Counted from the stretch's first letter, positions 29,532 to 40,054 are shown. The stretch: DNA of 64,000 nucleotides from Symbiodinium kawagutii (GCA_009767595.1 VSDK01017500.1:983353-1047352), one strand, 5' to 3'. Notes: generated by a model from the letters alone, not told the origin. Numbers and translations are program-made.

Positions 29532-29607
29532 CTTTTTCTGCTGGCAATTCAGTGCATAGGCACAAGTTACCTAGACTTTGAGCCTTGAAATGGAAATGGA
29601 AAAAAAT
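29532..29607 (+). other. Retrotransposon 3' untranslated region and A-rich tail
   Basis: Only about 76 nt separate the last stop from the target-site duplication. It ends in an ATGGAAATGGAAAAAAAT tail, consistent with target-primed reverse transcription. Confidence 0.65.
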
Positions 29608-29619
29608 GGTACCCCAAAA
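29608..29619 (+). repeat. Target-site duplication, right copy
   Basis: GGTACCCCAAAA, matching 18810-18821. Confidence 0.7.
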
Positions 29620-29711
29620 TTGGTTGGTTTACCACTGTAAATGGTTGATATACTGGATGATTTGGGGTTTGGATGATAACTGGGGGGTCCCCAATTTTTA
29701 AGAAACCCCCT
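29608..29711 (-). repeat. Family A element, copy 15, right fragment
   Basis: Continues the family A copy begun at 18791. GGTACCCCAAAATTGGTTGG runs into TTTACCACTGTAAATGG and ends AATTTTTAAGAAACCCCC. Joined to the left fragment across one copy of the duplication, it restores a normal element. Confidence 0.75.
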
Positions 29712-29716
29712 ATGTG

Positions 29717-29890
29717 ATGGTTTCATAATAGCTGGGGGTACCTTCCCAAATTATCCATTTAGTAATCAACCAACCATTTTTTGATACTGATTTTGACTAA
29801 GTACTGATGGTAATCATTAGGTTGGTTTTTTAAAATTATTTTTTGTTGATCAACCAACCATTTTTAGGGTTCCCTATGGCTTGAGAAACG
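29717..29890 (+). repeat. Family A element, copy 16, with internal expansion
   Basis: Left end ATGGTTTCATAATAGCTGGG and right end ATGGCTTGAGAAACG are normal. The AACCAACCATTTTT core appears twice with about 70 bp of extra sequence between, so the copy is 174 bp. Confidence 0.6.
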
Positions 29891-30071
29891 TCCGTGTGAA
29901 AACTGACCTGACTCTGCGTTGTTATATTACCAAAGAACTATTGGTTGGACTACCGCATCCCTCCAATTGACCCCTCCGTTCTACACCAATCAATCAACAA
30001 TTACATCATAGCTGTATCATCATGTACCTTTATTTGCCAGTTGGTCTCATGTATTGGCTTTCACACCACAG

Positions 30072-30132
30072 GAAGACAACCTTGTTGGCCAGTTCTGCGG
30101 CCTAGACACCTGGACGAAGCGAATGTGCGCGA
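30072..30132 (+). CDS. Candidate exon, unidentified gene
   Basis: After an acceptor (CACCACAG) the frame reads EDNLVGQFCGLDTWTKRMCA and then meets a GTAATC donor. Composition is clearly protein-like. Its phase (1) agrees with a proposed next exon at 30353. Confidence 0.35.
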
Positions 30133-30352
30133 GTAATCTAGCATAACTGGCTGGAAAATCATCCTTATCAATCGGTAAGCAAACTATCAGCTATCATTAA
30201 ACATCAACCATTATGAACAATCATTAATCATCTACTTGGATGTGCACCAGCACTTTGTACGTGGTCACTAGCCATGGTTTCCAGGGGTTATAAGTGACCT
30301 TACACGCCTTACAACTATGGTTATAACGCCAGCTGCACGTCCAAGTACCCAG

Positions 30353-30479
30353 CCTTGGAGCTGACCACGGTGAGGCCCAACGCCGAGCGCTACTGCAGTG
30401 CAGCGTTGGCCTCTGGTTGGATTGGCATGGAAACCCAGCATGGCTGGAACGGTTGCAACACACGTGGAGGTTAGTTGGG
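30353..30479 (+). CDS. Candidate exon, Cys/Trp-containing segment
   Basis: Reads LELTTVRPNAERYCSAALAS, then GWIGMETQHGWNGCNTRG, ending at a GTTAGT donor. The acceptor is taken at TACCCAG (30351-30352), giving phase 1 at both ends. It could start earlier (SCTSKYPA), since the frame is open upstream. An extracellular Cys-rich protein is possible but unproven. Confidence 0.4.
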
Positions 30480-30691
30480 TATGTGCAAAAATTGGGTAAC
30501 CCACAGAAAATGATCATTTGACTGGGAAACAATAGGTTTTGGGGGTGACGCTATTTGTGGCACATACTCATTTGATGACATCGGTTGTTGGTGATATGAA
30601 CTCTGGACACCAGTGGAGTAGTAAACCAATGTATGCTGAATACATTGTGAAGGGTGGTAGTTGTTCTTTGCCTCGCAAGTGCAACATTCAG

Positions 30692-30750
30692 GCGGGACGT
30701 CATCCGCAAAGGCATTTGGCAAGAAGCCCTTTTTGGCTTAGTCTGTAGAA
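30692..30750 (+). CDS. Candidate short exon, frame uncertain
   Basis: After the acceptor CATTCAG two frames look plausible: GGTSSAKAFGKKPFL, which fits the phase of the preceding candidate exon, and RDVIRKGIWQEALFGL. The choice cannot be made from sequence alone. Confidence 0.25.
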
Positions 30751-31651
30751 GCTTACTGCCTTTTGGATGGTTGTGGAGGATTGACCCACGACCTCAGATT
30801 TCCCCAGATTTGCCACCACCCGCCCTGGCAAGCTGTTTGGGCTCGAAAGTCGCAGGATGGATGTTCCAGCATTAAGGGGATGGTGACCGGTGGCTGAGCG
30901 GCTAAGGGTTGGTTGTTAGCTGTTTCAGGTGTTTAAGGTGTTTAGGGCTAGGAGAGATGATGGTCAATGACATTTTGGAACAGCAAACGCTAATGAAAAT
31001 GATGGCTACTGATGCTGATGTTTAAAGCTGATAAGGAATGGTTATTTATGGTTCATCATCAACTTGGAGTTCCAAAGAAGTTGTAGTGATCAACTTGATT
31101 GTCATCTGGATGGTACATCCCATAGGCAAAGGTTCACCTCGGGGAGAATGACACGGTTCCATCGGTTCAATGCTTTCCTAATGTAGTTATGCCTTTCCAG
31201 CGATGGCTTCACAGCCTTGTGATGGTTGGCGAAAGGATAAGACCTAACAGCTTTGGAGGGGCATTTCCGCGCTGGTTGAAGGGTTTAGCTTGGATCAACC
31301 ATGAGTAACCGTTCTTAGCGATCATCATTGTGCTTACTCAACCGATGGTTCTACCTCCCGACCATGAGTTCCTCAACCATGAGTAACCATACCAATTCTT
31401 AAGCAACGATGGTTAACCATTCTCAACCAGTGGTAGCCATTCTTCACCATCGATCAGTCACCATGAATAGAGTAGGAACAGCATCAACCCATTGAAAGCG
31501 GTAGCCATTCATGGCGCGTGATTTCAAACCATTGGCAGCAACATCTCTTAAGGGAATGTGATAGAATCGGCTGCGTGATGCCATATTAACCAGCCACTTC
31601 CACGACTTTTCCGGTTGTCACACTGCGAGCTCGTCGGGAGCTTTTGGCGCC
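30751..31651. other. No supported gene
   Basis: A moderately GC-rich tail to about 30870 is followed by GATGGTTAATG-like and CATGAGTAACC-like repeats. Nothing else is recognised. Confidence 0.35.
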
Positions 31652-31759
31652 ATGGGTGGGGGTTCCTCGAAAGTGTCTCGTGGTCCCAAGTTGTCCGACT
31701 TGTTGCAGAGCAAAGGCAAAGCAGACAGGCGCAACGGTGATGTCAGTGTGTTCCGGCGG
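31652..31759 (+). CDS. Candidate first exon with N-myristoylation motif
   Basis: An ATG in strong context (GGCGCCATGGGT) opens MGGGSSKVSRGPKLSDLLQS and continues through KADRRNGDVSVFRR to a GT donor (CGGCGG then GTTTTT), 36 codons ending in phase 0. The Gly2 and Ser6 pattern fits N-myristoylation. The next plus-strand candidate exon (33769) also starts in phase 0. It could be the start of the kinase gene whose exons lie further right, or of another gene. Confidence 0.45.
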
Positions 31760-31884
31760 GTTTTTCCATGGTGGTACTGACCATCCAGCTGTGTAGAGCC
31801 TTTGTTAAGAGCTGGAAACCACAAGGGACTTGGGGGTACACCATGGCGAAGTAGACAAATCCAGATTGTTGAACTTCTGACTTA

Positions 31885-32492
31885 ATGCCAACCCCGGATT
31901 AATCACCCCCCCCCCTCAAGGTCGACGAGGTCGACAAGGTCTGACCATAGGTGTCCAAAAGTGACCACCCCCAAATAAACGCACTCAATTGTTTTTAAAT
32001 TGATTTCAATTGTTTTTAAATTGATTTCAATTGTTTTTAAATTGATTTAAAAGGAGTTGATTAACTAGGGGCGTTCCAGGCTTGTGGGGCGTACCCTTTG
32101 TGAGCTTCTAAAAAACTGTTTTTTTAATAGATTTTAAAGGCTTGTGGGGGGTACCCTTTGTGAGCTCCTAAAAAGTTGTTTTTTTAATGGATTTCAAAAG
32201 GCGGGTAGTAGAGAAAAACACATGGACTTTTTTGGAAATCTAAGCCCACTAGCCATGAGAAGCAATTGGATTGATAAGGGTTTTCAATTAAAACTAATTA
32301 ATTTAAAACTAAAGGAAAAAGAAAAAAACAAAAGTAGGGATCCAGAGGGGGTTGATTAATTAGGGGGGGTTTTTGGCTGTACCTAGCTTATTAGGGGGTG
32401 AAATCAGAGCCTTATTAACTTTAGTAAGGACCAGGATCTGGGGATCAGGAGGGGGTTGATTAATTAGGGGTGGTTTATTAATCCTACCTTTG
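31885..32492. repeat. Composite repeat block: family E ends, 20-bp tandem repeat and 60-bp tandem duplication
   Basis: CCCGGATTAATCACCCCC near 31886 faces GGTTTATTAATCC near 32467, as in family E. Inside are three tandem units of AATTGTTTTTAAATTGATTTC (31988-32048). A duplicated segment of about 70 bp beginning GGCTTGTGGGGNGTACCCTT (32070 and 32140) and two AGGGGGTTGATTAATTAGGG strings (32345 and 32449) follow. Confidence 0.6.
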
Positions 32493-33189
32493 CATTAATG
32501 ATGGTTGATGATTACAAATGACGACTAAGTAAGGTTATAAAAGTGAGGCTTAATGCTTGCAAATGATGGTAAATATGGATGATGATTGCGAATGACTTGA
32601 TACAACGGGGAAGGACTGTAAATTATAAGACATAAGCCAAAAGAATATGATATGAGTCAAGTCACCAAACAGCAGGTGATATTTGCTTCATTTCGACCAG
32701 CAGTTCACTGGGGTTAGTTGGGTTTATCGGGTTCAGAGAGGTAGGATGGCTCGGTAGGAAACAGGGCAGGTACCGCATGTCCCCTGTGGGTTGTGGATTC
32801 TGAACCTGCGGAAATGTGGTCGAGAGAAGTGCTGTGCCTTACAAGGTCGTTTTCCAGGTGCGCCAATGCCCTGATTGTTTCCCAGTGGTGACACAGCGGA
32901 TTGATGTAGCCGTACTGTTGGCCGTTTTCGTGGGGTTGGATGCCATCACCCAACCCCCTTCCCACCCATGTAATCACATGTATGGTTTCGCAATTCACGA
33001 CCCCAGAATGTTCGGCAACGTGTGACCTAGCCAACGCATCAACTGTGCCTTTGACAAGCTACCAGGTACCAGGTACTCCGGCTTCAACAAAAGTCACAGG
33101 TCGATCAATTCAACAAAGAACCCTAAAAAATTGGAACCCAAAGAATCCTGGACAATTGGGTCTTCGATGATTCACCTGAAGATTTTCCC
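32493..33189. other. No supported gene; island 32750-33060
   Basis: The 32714-33034 interval is open on the minus strand for 106 codons and on the plus strand for about 70. Both have mixed composition and no motif. Confidence 0.3.
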
Positions 33190-33262
33190 ACTGTTGTCCC
33201 TATGATTGTTGGTGAACTTATCCCCCAATCCTTGTTGGTTAACTGCTTGACCCAGTTCGCCA
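33190..33262 (-). repeat. Family B element, partial copy
   Basis: Only the end with TTGGTTAACTGCTTGACCCA and adjoining core is recognisable. It runs into family F. Confidence 0.5.
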
Positions 33263-33266
33263 TGTA

Positions 33267-33328
33267 TAGCTGGTAGATCCCCTACTACTGTTGGTTACTA
33301 TCCCCTATTATCAACCATTAATCAGCTA
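33267..33328 (-). repeat. Family F element, reverse copy
   Basis: TAGCTGGTAGATCCCCTACT to TTAATCAGCTA. Confidence 0.6.
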
Positions 33329-33471
33329 GTTACCCATTGGTTGGGGTTGATTAAACCACCATTAATCATCAAAAAAATCACTGTTGTTGCTTATTAACCA
33401 TTATCAACCATCATTATTGGTTGGTTAACCAGCCAGGTTGGTTGGCCAATATTGACCAAGTTCGCCATATA

Positions 33472-33533
33472 TAGCTGGTATATGCCCTACTATTGTTACT
33501 TATGATACCTTTTTATAAACCATTCACCAGCTA
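33472..33533 (-). repeat. Family F element, second reverse copy
   Basis: TAGCTGGTATATGCCCTACT to TTCACCAGCTA. The 33.2-33.75 kb stretch contains several further partial F and B ends (for example TTGGTTACTATCCCCTATTA at about 33555). Confidence 0.55.
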
Positions 33534-33768
33534 GTTCACCAGCCAGGTTGGTACTACTGTTGGTTACTATCCCCTATTATCAGCCATTAACCAGCTAGTT
33601 CACCAGCCAGGTTGGGGTTGATTGAACCATCATTCGCCATTATTCACCATCATGAACTATTATAATCCACTGTTGTTGGTTCTTAACCATTATCAACCAG
33701 CTATTATTGGTTGGTTAACCAGCCCGGTTGGTTGGTTCACAGCTTGACCCGGTTGGCCATTTCGCCAG

Positions 33769-33873
33769 CGGCCGCGCAGGGACGACTTTGACCGCGCTTT
33801 CGCCAAGTATCCGCCGACGCCTTCGCGCACGTGGGGCTTTCAAGCTCGAAACGAGGCGAACGTTTTGGCACGA
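33769..33873 (+). CDS. Candidate exon, unidentified gene
   Basis: Between an acceptor (TTCGCCAG) and a GTGGAT donor, 35 codons in phase 0 read RPRRDDFDRAFAKYPPTPS and then TWGFQARNEANVLAR. This island is sharply GC-richer than the repeats on both sides. No family is recognised. Confidence 0.45.
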
Positions 33874-33956
33874 GTGGATGGCTGGTTGGGTATAACTAAT
33901 CTAACTAGGGTTAACTACCAGCTATAAGGGTTAGAACCCAATTTATAAGGGTTACT

Positions 33957-34055
33957 TGGTGGTTTGATTGACATTTTCTTGTTTTCCCTAGTGATGATGA
34001 ACAAATGGTTGGTTGACTTGCGCATGTTTTTCAAAGGGGTGGTTCAACCACCAAC
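33957..34055 (+). repeat. Family D element, copy 4
   Basis: TTGGTGGTTTGATTGACATT to GTGGTTCAACCACCAACT, complete. Confidence 0.75.
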
Positions 34056-34087
34056 TAGGATGGCCACGGAAAGATGGCATTTACAAC

Positions 34088-34185
34088 TGGGGATATCCAA
34101 ATGGTAAATCAATGGATGTTTTACTACTATAGATGATTGATATTGGATGATTAGGGGTAGCTCATATGTTCAAAACCCAGCCATG
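34088..34185 (-). repeat. Family A-like element, degenerate
   Basis: The core TTTACTACTATAGATGATTG, then TTGGATGATTAGGGGTAGC, is recognisable. Both termini are badly worn. Confidence 0.4.
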
Positions 34186-34315
34186 TCCAACCAACCAACC
34201 TGGCTGGTTAACCGACCAATAATGATGGTTGATAATGGTTAATAACCAACAACACTGGATTATAATGGTTGATGGTGGTTCAATCAACCCCAACCAATGG
34301 ATATCTAGCTGATTG

Positions 34316-34378
34316 ATGGTTGATAATAGGAGATGATAAGCAACAATAGTAGGGCCATAGTAGGGGATATACCAGCTA
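34316..34378 (+). repeat. Family F element with conserved left flank
   Basis: TAGCTGATTGATGG to ATACCAGCTA, preceded by CCAACCAATGGATATC. The same flank precedes the copies at 45.2 and 46.3 kb, so these three share a common larger unit. Confidence 0.65.
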
Positions 34379-34382
34379 TACA

Positions 34383-34485
34383 TGGCTGTCGGTCAAGCAG
34401 TTAACCAGCAAGACTAGGGGATAAGAACCAACCACAATAGCGAAAACAATGGTTAATGATGGGGGAACCAGGGGGACTAAGGGTT
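34383..34485 (+). repeat. Family B element, right-truncated copy
   Basis: TGGCTGTCGGTCAAGCAG to GGGGGAACCAGGGGGACTAA. The right terminal repeat is missing. Confidence 0.6.
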
Positions 34486-34555
34486 GCCTTGCAGCTCGCA
34501 GCGCAGAAACTCGGAACTGATTTCTTCCATGACGAGGTCACAGTTCCTCATTAGT

Positions 34556-34955
34556 GGTAAACCTGGATCAATAAACCTATCAATGAACTTGGATTAGTGG
34601 ATTAGTGGTTGATAGTAGGGATTAAAGGGACTGTAGTGGTCAATAATAGCTAAATGAGGTTCATAAAGCCAGCTGCAAGGTTGATCCCTTTTATAGAGGT
34701 TAGTAATAGGGATTATAGCCATGAGAATGGCTAACAATAACGGGACAATAATAGCAGTTAACCCCGGATGAAGTCAAATTCGATAGGTTTGTGGTACTTA
34801 AATGCGGTGAATGAAGGTTATGACCATGAGAATGATCAACAATAAAGATAAGAATGGGTTTATTGATTGGAGGGGTACCATTTAAATGGGAAACCCAAGG
34901 CTTTCGGGGGATACCCCCTGTGAATCAACCAGCCATTTATTGATCCAGGGTTGGC
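34556..34955. repeat. Family E foldback, large interrupted copy
   Basis: GTAAACCTGGATCAATAAAC at the left pairs with TTTATTGATCCAGGGTT at the right, 380 bp away. The right part alone (34856-34954) also has the inner E layers (GAGGGGTACCATTTAAATGG and GGGGATACCCCC). Confidence 0.55.
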
Positions 34956-35497
34956 ATTATTCATGGAAGATTTCAGTACCATTGATCTCCATATCAGTAT
35001 ACGAACTGCTCAATTAGATTGAAATTATCTCCATTTCATAGCTTATCATATCTAGCTCAACGGATAAGAAAACAGAAGTGTATTTTATATTAGTGATACG
35101 TTTGAACTATTGATATTGCTGAGCGATACTGAGGCATTGACTCAAGCACTAATGAATCGGCCGCAGCCACTGACCAACAGTTGATTTACTAGTGGTTGCA
35201 TATCCGATTGGCAATGGATAAACAAATTAGCACCTTCAAACAGTAGGTCGAGTATACGACTGATTGTGCTTCAGCCGTAGCCAACCACCTACGAGCTTTA
35301 CAGAAACTGCTTGCTTTTGTGGGTACCCACACCATCTTGCCTGTTCAATATGGTCAGCGACTTTCAGGATTAGCAACAAAGGGAATCCGGCAATCCACCA
35401 ATGCTTGTGGTCAGTCTCCGCCCGGCATCCGATTGGATGACCATTCCCTGCCGTGGGGTGGGCACCCTTTGGGATGGATGCCGGGCCCCGCTGGGAG
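34956..35497. other. No supported gene
   Basis: AT-rich to about 35300, then a GC-richer part (35300-35490) with open frames on both strands and no motif. It may hold the 5' extension of the exon that follows. Confidence 0.3.
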
Positions 35498-35610
35498 GCT
35501 TTATACGCCAACGATAGCTACAGCACGGCGCAGAAACGCATTCGCATGAGCGACATCAATCGCTTCCTGAACAAGAAACCATATGTGGGCAAACCTGCAG
35601 GCGTGGACAC
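35498..35610 (+). CDS. Candidate exon, unidentified gene
   Basis: After an acceptor at GGGAG the frame reads ALYANDSYSTAQKRIRMSDI, then NRFLNKKPYVGKPAG. GT donors are available after TAT (35584) and near 35610, so the 3' end is unsure. It starts in phase 0, like the end of the 33769 exon. No family is recognised. Confidence 0.4.
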
Positions 35611-35697
35611 CTCGGTGGTTGTTACCCATCAGAGAAGGATCAGTGAACCATCAACTAATCACCAGTAAACCATCATTTCACCATCATTAATCATTCA

Positions 35698-35804
35698 TTA
35701 CACTCTGGCAAACTAACCTGGAAGTAGAAAATCCACTGTTTATGATGGTTTTATCTACAAAATTGGTGATTTTCAGCTTCCAGGTTAGTTCGCCAGAAGG
35801 TAAC
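35698..35804. repeat. Family C foldback element, copy 4
   Basis: TTACACTCTGGCAAACTAAC to GTTAGTTCGCCAGAAGGTAA, complete with good arms. Confidence 0.75.
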
Positions 35805-35948
35805 CATTGCTTCGCCGCTAAGCGCCAGTCATTGGCCATGAGCCAAGCACAGAAATTGTTGAGCCGCTGGCGGCCCGGGCGATGGTTCGGTCTGGTGACA
35901 ATGGTTGCCAACAATGTGGCTAATGAATAGTCAATAGTGGCTAAGAAT

Positions 35949-36070
35949 TGGCCATGGGTCAATATTAATCAACCAACTTTCATGGGGGATTTCCACCAAC
36001 AATTTCACAGGGAAAACAGCTTGGTCAATGGTGGGGAACCAGGGGTACGGGGTGAACTGACCCACTGCCA
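35949..36070 (+). repeat. Family B element, copy 7
   Basis: TTGGCCATGGGTCAATATTA to GAACTGACCCACTGCCA, complete. Confidence 0.7.
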
Positions 36071-36714
36071 ATCGATCAATGATGGTGAACTGCTACAGTT
36101 CACGACTGCTTTATAGCTGGTTGATTCATGGCTGATTGATGGTTGATGGAGTACTGGTTAATGATGTTTGATAGTGGTGAGTGCATGGCTAAGGATGGTT
36201 CATTTCTCGCAACTACTGTAGTTGCTGGTTGGTCAATGAACGGTTAACTGACACATATTCATGGTATTTCGAGTTCTGGTTAATGATTAATGACGGTTGA
36301 TTGATAACTAATATGAGGTTGATTCCTGGTTTTCTTAATGCTAAATTGATAGATAATTAACGATTCATGATGGTACATGGTGGTTAGCAACCAGCTGATA
36401 GTGACTATTAGCGATCAATTCATGGTTGACTACCCTCTGGAAATCGGCGTTCGTGGATGCTCGTATCATACCCTTGCTAAACCAGCTGAAGAAATTGCCC
36501 CAGGATTATCTAGCGAGCTGTTCGATTACCAGAGTGCATCCGTCTTTAGCAGGGCTGAATGTGCGGAACGACGTAGTGTAGATGGGCTTCTGACGTCCTC
36601 AAAACGAAGGGAATAGTTGGTCTTTTCTTTGATGTTCATCTACATGCTTGTCAACATGGTGTTGCCCCATGTCCTGTTTGGTTAAACCATGGCACTGCAG
36701 TTCCCCCCCTTCAG
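36071..36714. other. Mostly repeat; coding-like patch 36490-36600
   Basis: GGTTGATTGATGG repeats to about 36430. At 36490-36600 a plus frame reads LSSELFDYQSASVFSRAECA after a CCCCAG acceptor, which could be one more exon of the plus-strand gene. A competing plus frame is also open. Confidence 0.3.
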
Positions 36715-36850
36715 GGCGCTGGCACATGCCATCAGATTGGAATGTTTGGCCAGATATGTTCGTTCGCGAGGGTTTGGATGTTCTCCAGATATATGGTCGG
36801 CGGGCGCCTGGGGTCGTGAATCAAATGCATCCTCAAGACCTCCACAAGAC
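36715..36850 (+). CDS. Candidate exon, unidentified gene
   Basis: A pyrimidine tract and CAG acceptor (TTCCCCCCCTTCAG) precede a frame reading GRWHMPSDWNVWPDMFVREG, then LDVLQIYGRRAPGVVNQMHP. The splice context is strong and composition protein-like. The 3' end is not fixed, and another plus frame is also open. Confidence 0.4.
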
Positions 36851-36965
36851 ACCAGTTTGTACTTGTTTGTCCTATTCAGGCGCTAACTGATTCAACATGT
36901 GTGCCCCACAACACCTGCTTCTGAATTCCGAAATAGTCCTTACCTTCATAAGTGTATACATGCAG

Positions 36966-37155
36966 GTACAAGTAGGGACAGCGTGGCCATGCAACGAACC
37001 CCCGGTCAAAGCTGCAGGCGGCAAGGTCCGCGACACCTACTACTCCACCATGGTCTGGGGCAATCCTCAGAGGATTGATCCTTACGAAGAACAGAACTGG
37101 AACTTGTCCTTCACTCGGCAACAGCATCATGACATGGGACCACAAGGACAGACTT
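36966..37155 (+). CDS. Candidate exon, unidentified gene
   Basis: After the acceptor TACATGCAG the frame reads VQVGTAWPCNEPPVKAAGGK, then VRDTYYSTMVWGNPQRIDPY, then EEQNWNLSFTRQQHHDMGPQ. A GT donor lies near 37155 (ACTTG then GTGGAT). This is one of the most convincing unrecognised coding segments in the window. Confidence 0.5.
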
Positions 37156-37217
37156 GGTGGATGAAACCAGTTTTGGGCCTATGGGATGTGTTTGGCCATA
37201 ACAAACAACACTGGCTA

Positions 37218-37306
37218 CTTGGTGGTTTGATTGACATTTTTTATTTTCCCTAGTAATGATTAACCGTTGACTGATATTTTTTCATGGGGTGGTTCAACCA
37301 CCAACC
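37218..37306 (+). repeat. Family D element, copy 5
   Basis: TTGGTGGTTTGATTGACATT to GTGGTTCAACCACCAACC, the least diverged copy. Confidence 0.8.
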
Positions 37307-38336
37307 AGACTGGGTCGTGGAAGCAAAAACCCTGCGGTGTTTCTGGGTCTTGAAATATGAAGCGCTCAAGCTGAGAGAGTTGAAAGCCCGAACGCCTTGC
37401 AAGCTCAGCCAATCATCAGCCAGTCAACTATCGTCGATTGATATGTGGTCATGATAGTCATTAATTGATGACCACTAATTATATAATGATTAATTAATGA
37501 TAATGATCGTTATCGATAAGTGGTCATTATCATTAGTTGATAGCTATTAATGATTGGCAGAGTCATTGATAATGATAGTGAAAAAGGCTTCATACTGCTC
37601 AAGCAATATTAAGTGACCAGTATTGACCATCGTTCACCCTGTTTTCACTATTATTGCGAAGAAGCGTTATTGGTCAATGTTAAGTGAACATGTCCGCAAC
37701 AATAAAATTCATAAGGCTATTCAATATTGTCTACTATTCTATATTTTATGATTATTGTCCCCAACATTGACTATTATATTAACATTGACTATGAAAGTAC
37801 TTATAAAATCTAACTATTAGCGAATAATAAACAAGCGACTATGTGCCCAACTATTATTTAACTATTCGCCAACAAGTACACTTTGGGAATGCCAGGGGGT
37901 TTTTGACACAGCTTGGGGAGGCTGGGTAGATCTACCCACAGCAGTGATAGGTGAAACCGACCCACCAGGAGGGTGGGAGGAACCCGGAACCCCAAAAACG
38001 CTCGTAGTTGGTCTGGTTGATGAAAAGGCATATTTAAATAGTTGGCTGATCGTTTATTTTCATCAACCGCTTGGTTTCCATGATGTGTTGGGAGCTTATA
38101 TCGTTCATAATTTACATTCAAATCGACCGAATTGGCCTCTTTATCAGCCAGGGTTCTCGTAGATCGTTTGGTTTATAGCTGGGTCCCATGGTAACCAGGT
38201 GGAATGGCAGCAGGGGACTTCTCCCACAATCTGCAGCAAAAAGACGCGATGTAATCTGTGGCAACTTCCGAGTTCGTTCATGCGGAATCATTCACCACAT
38301 ACTGGTTGTAGACAGATGGGTGTTTCCAACGGTTTT
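37307..38336. other. No supported gene
   Basis: AT-rich ATTAATGATAATGAT repeats (37440-37850), then a GC-richer part (37870-38020). There the minus strand (LRAFLGFRVPPTLLVGRFHL) and the plus strand both stay open without a motif. Confidence 0.35.
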
Positions 38337-38402
38337 ATAGGGGATCATAATGGTTAATAATAGGGGAGAACCAACAACAAACTTATTGTTGAGCGACTAC
38401 TA
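38337..38402 (+). repeat. Family G segment, copy 2
   Basis: ATAGGGGATCATAATGGTTA through ACCAACAACAAACTTATTG, immediately left of a family A copy. Confidence 0.5.
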
Positions 38403-38403
38403 T

Positions 38404-38512
38404 ATGATAGTTTCGCAAAAAGGGGGGAATCCCAAAGCTATAGCTGGTTTATTACCATAAATGGTTCGTAAACTGGATGATTTGGGGGTGCCCCTATATT
38501 GAGAAACCATCA
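38404..38512 (-). repeat. Family A element, copy 17
   Basis: Worn left end (GATAGTTTCGCAAAAAGGGG), reverse core, and intact right end TATATTGAGAAACCATC. Confidence 0.7.
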
Positions 38513-38684
38513 TCTATGGCTATGGGTCATACCAGGTCGAACCCTAAAGGTCTATTGTATGGAAAGACATCCCAACTGAGGTACCTGGTTCGGTCGTAGC
38601 TAGGGCTACGCATAGCGTCATGACCAACGTGTCGAGTCAGAGTCCATGTACGGGCCCACTGCTCACGCGAATAGATGTAGGTTC

Positions 38685-38735
38685 CATATATATATATATA
38701 TAAATTAAACAAATATATATATATATATATATCTA
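38685..38735. repeat. (TA)n tract
   Basis: Two TATATA runs around AATTAAACAAA. Confidence 0.9.
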
Positions 38736-38953
38736 TTCAATTTTTGCAGGGATGTTTCAGCAGGGTGAGTATAAGAATAAACGGGATGGGTGATTATAGA
38801 CCGACTTGAATTCAGGGCGTGTTTGTGGCGTTTTTTTTCCCCCATTCTTGGGGGCGGGGTGATTTTTTCGTGAAGGATTTGACGAATCTCCAGACAGTTT
38901 CTCTACAAACCAGGGGTTTCAGGTGGGACGGCTTAAGGAGGAGGGATCAGCAT

Positions 38954-39067
38954 ATGGGTGTTTCTCAAAACCGGGGACCCCTAAACCATACAATATTGTT
39001 TATATCATGTTATATCTAGTATCAAAATCCCACCATTTTTTGGGTCCCCATATTTTAAGAACCCCCA
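38954..39067 (+). repeat. Family A element, copy 18
   Basis: ATGGGTGTTTCTCAAAACCG to CATATTTTAAGAACCCCC. Confidence 0.7.
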
Positions 39068-39084
39068 GATGTTCTGCGCACAGA

Positions 39085-39410
39085 ACTGGCAACAGGAGTC
39101 GCAGTCTCCTTGGCGATTGAAGTGCAAGCTGGAGTAGATCAGCGGTCGAAGATGCGATGGACTCGCTTTCTCTAGCACCCGGCGCCGCCCAAAGCTACGT
39201 CGGATAGCCACTATGGAGGACCACAGCGGCATGGGCCCAAAGCTAGGCCCAAAGCCATTGCCAGCACCCCGCAGCTGTCCACATGGTGCTGCTGCCATCC
39301 GCTCTTCGATTCTCAAAGACAGGATCTGGTGTTTGGCGCAGATTCGGCAGCAAAAACAATGGCGCCCACCAGAAGATTCATTGCCAAAGTTGCGAATCAG
39401 CCATGAACTA
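39085..39410. other. Coding-like island, strand and frame ambiguous
   Basis: A GC-rich, non-repetitive 325-bp block. The minus strand is open for more than 100 codons (contains GNGFGPSFGPMPLWSSIVAI). Plus frames include FDSQRQDLVFGADSAAKTMA and MEDHSGMGPKLGPKPLPAPR. At least one real exon is likely, but I cannot choose. Confidence 0.3.
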
Positions 39411-40054
39411 TTTGGCAAAACTGACCATTTATGGTATATAATTGACCAGATATACTATTATTAATTAGCATTTATTAGCTATAGGAAACCATAGGGTCAA
39501 TGCTAAATGGATGATTTTAATTGTTGTCGATGGTTGACACGGCTCGTTGATGATAGCGATTTGAAAACCAACAACAACCCAGAATGATTAGTGATTGTAG
39601 GCTGCGAATGGCGGCTATAGTCGACATGGTTTCTGAGGGGACTGTGACTTGATGATCGACAGGAATAGATTGCACGACTTTGAGGTGCCCCCATGCAAAC
39701 TTAATGGTGAGTAACATCCGTGTGTCATGAAACTGACAGATTAATCGACATAGTATCAGAATCATAATTAAACCGGGATATTCACCTACGATTACATTAC
39801 ATTCATTATGATTTATTGCTTAGAGGTGATTGATCCGTGATTTATCTATAATTAATAATTGACATGATAGTTCATGAAACGGATTACATCCATGATTATG
39901 CATCTATGATTACATTATGATGATATTTTGTTAGTTCCCCATGGCGCATCCATGTGAGTGGAAAGACAGGCAGCAGATGTCCGCACACCGGGCAACGTTA
40001 GTTGTCTCAGAACTAAGCATCCCCCTCTCAATATATACATATGTATGCGTATCA
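39411..40054. other. No supported gene
   Basis: AT-rich ATTATGATTACATTACATTC-like repeats. Short open frames on the minus strand are unconvincing. Confidence 0.35.

Larger units (their letters stand above)
18822..29607 (+). mobile_element. Non-LTR retrotransposon with gag-like ORF and RNaseH-EN-RT-ZnF-methyltransferase polyprotein
   Basis: About 10.8 kb, bounded by a 12-nt duplication (GGTACCCCAAAA at 18810 and 29608), so both ends are probably present. The order is a leader of about 230 nt, a gag-like zinc-ribbon ORF, then one long polyprotein now split over alternating frames: repeat module x3, RNase H, APE-type endonuclease, reverse transcriptase, two C2H2-like fingers, and a methyltransferase-like C-terminus. 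The 3' end is A-rich (ATGGAAATGGAAAAAAAT). No long terminal repeats are seen. The endonuclease and RT residues are intact, but three to four frame changes suggest this copy is dead, or that single-base errors are present. RNase H in front of the endonuclease is not the usual LINE order, where it follows the RT. Confidence 0.85.
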
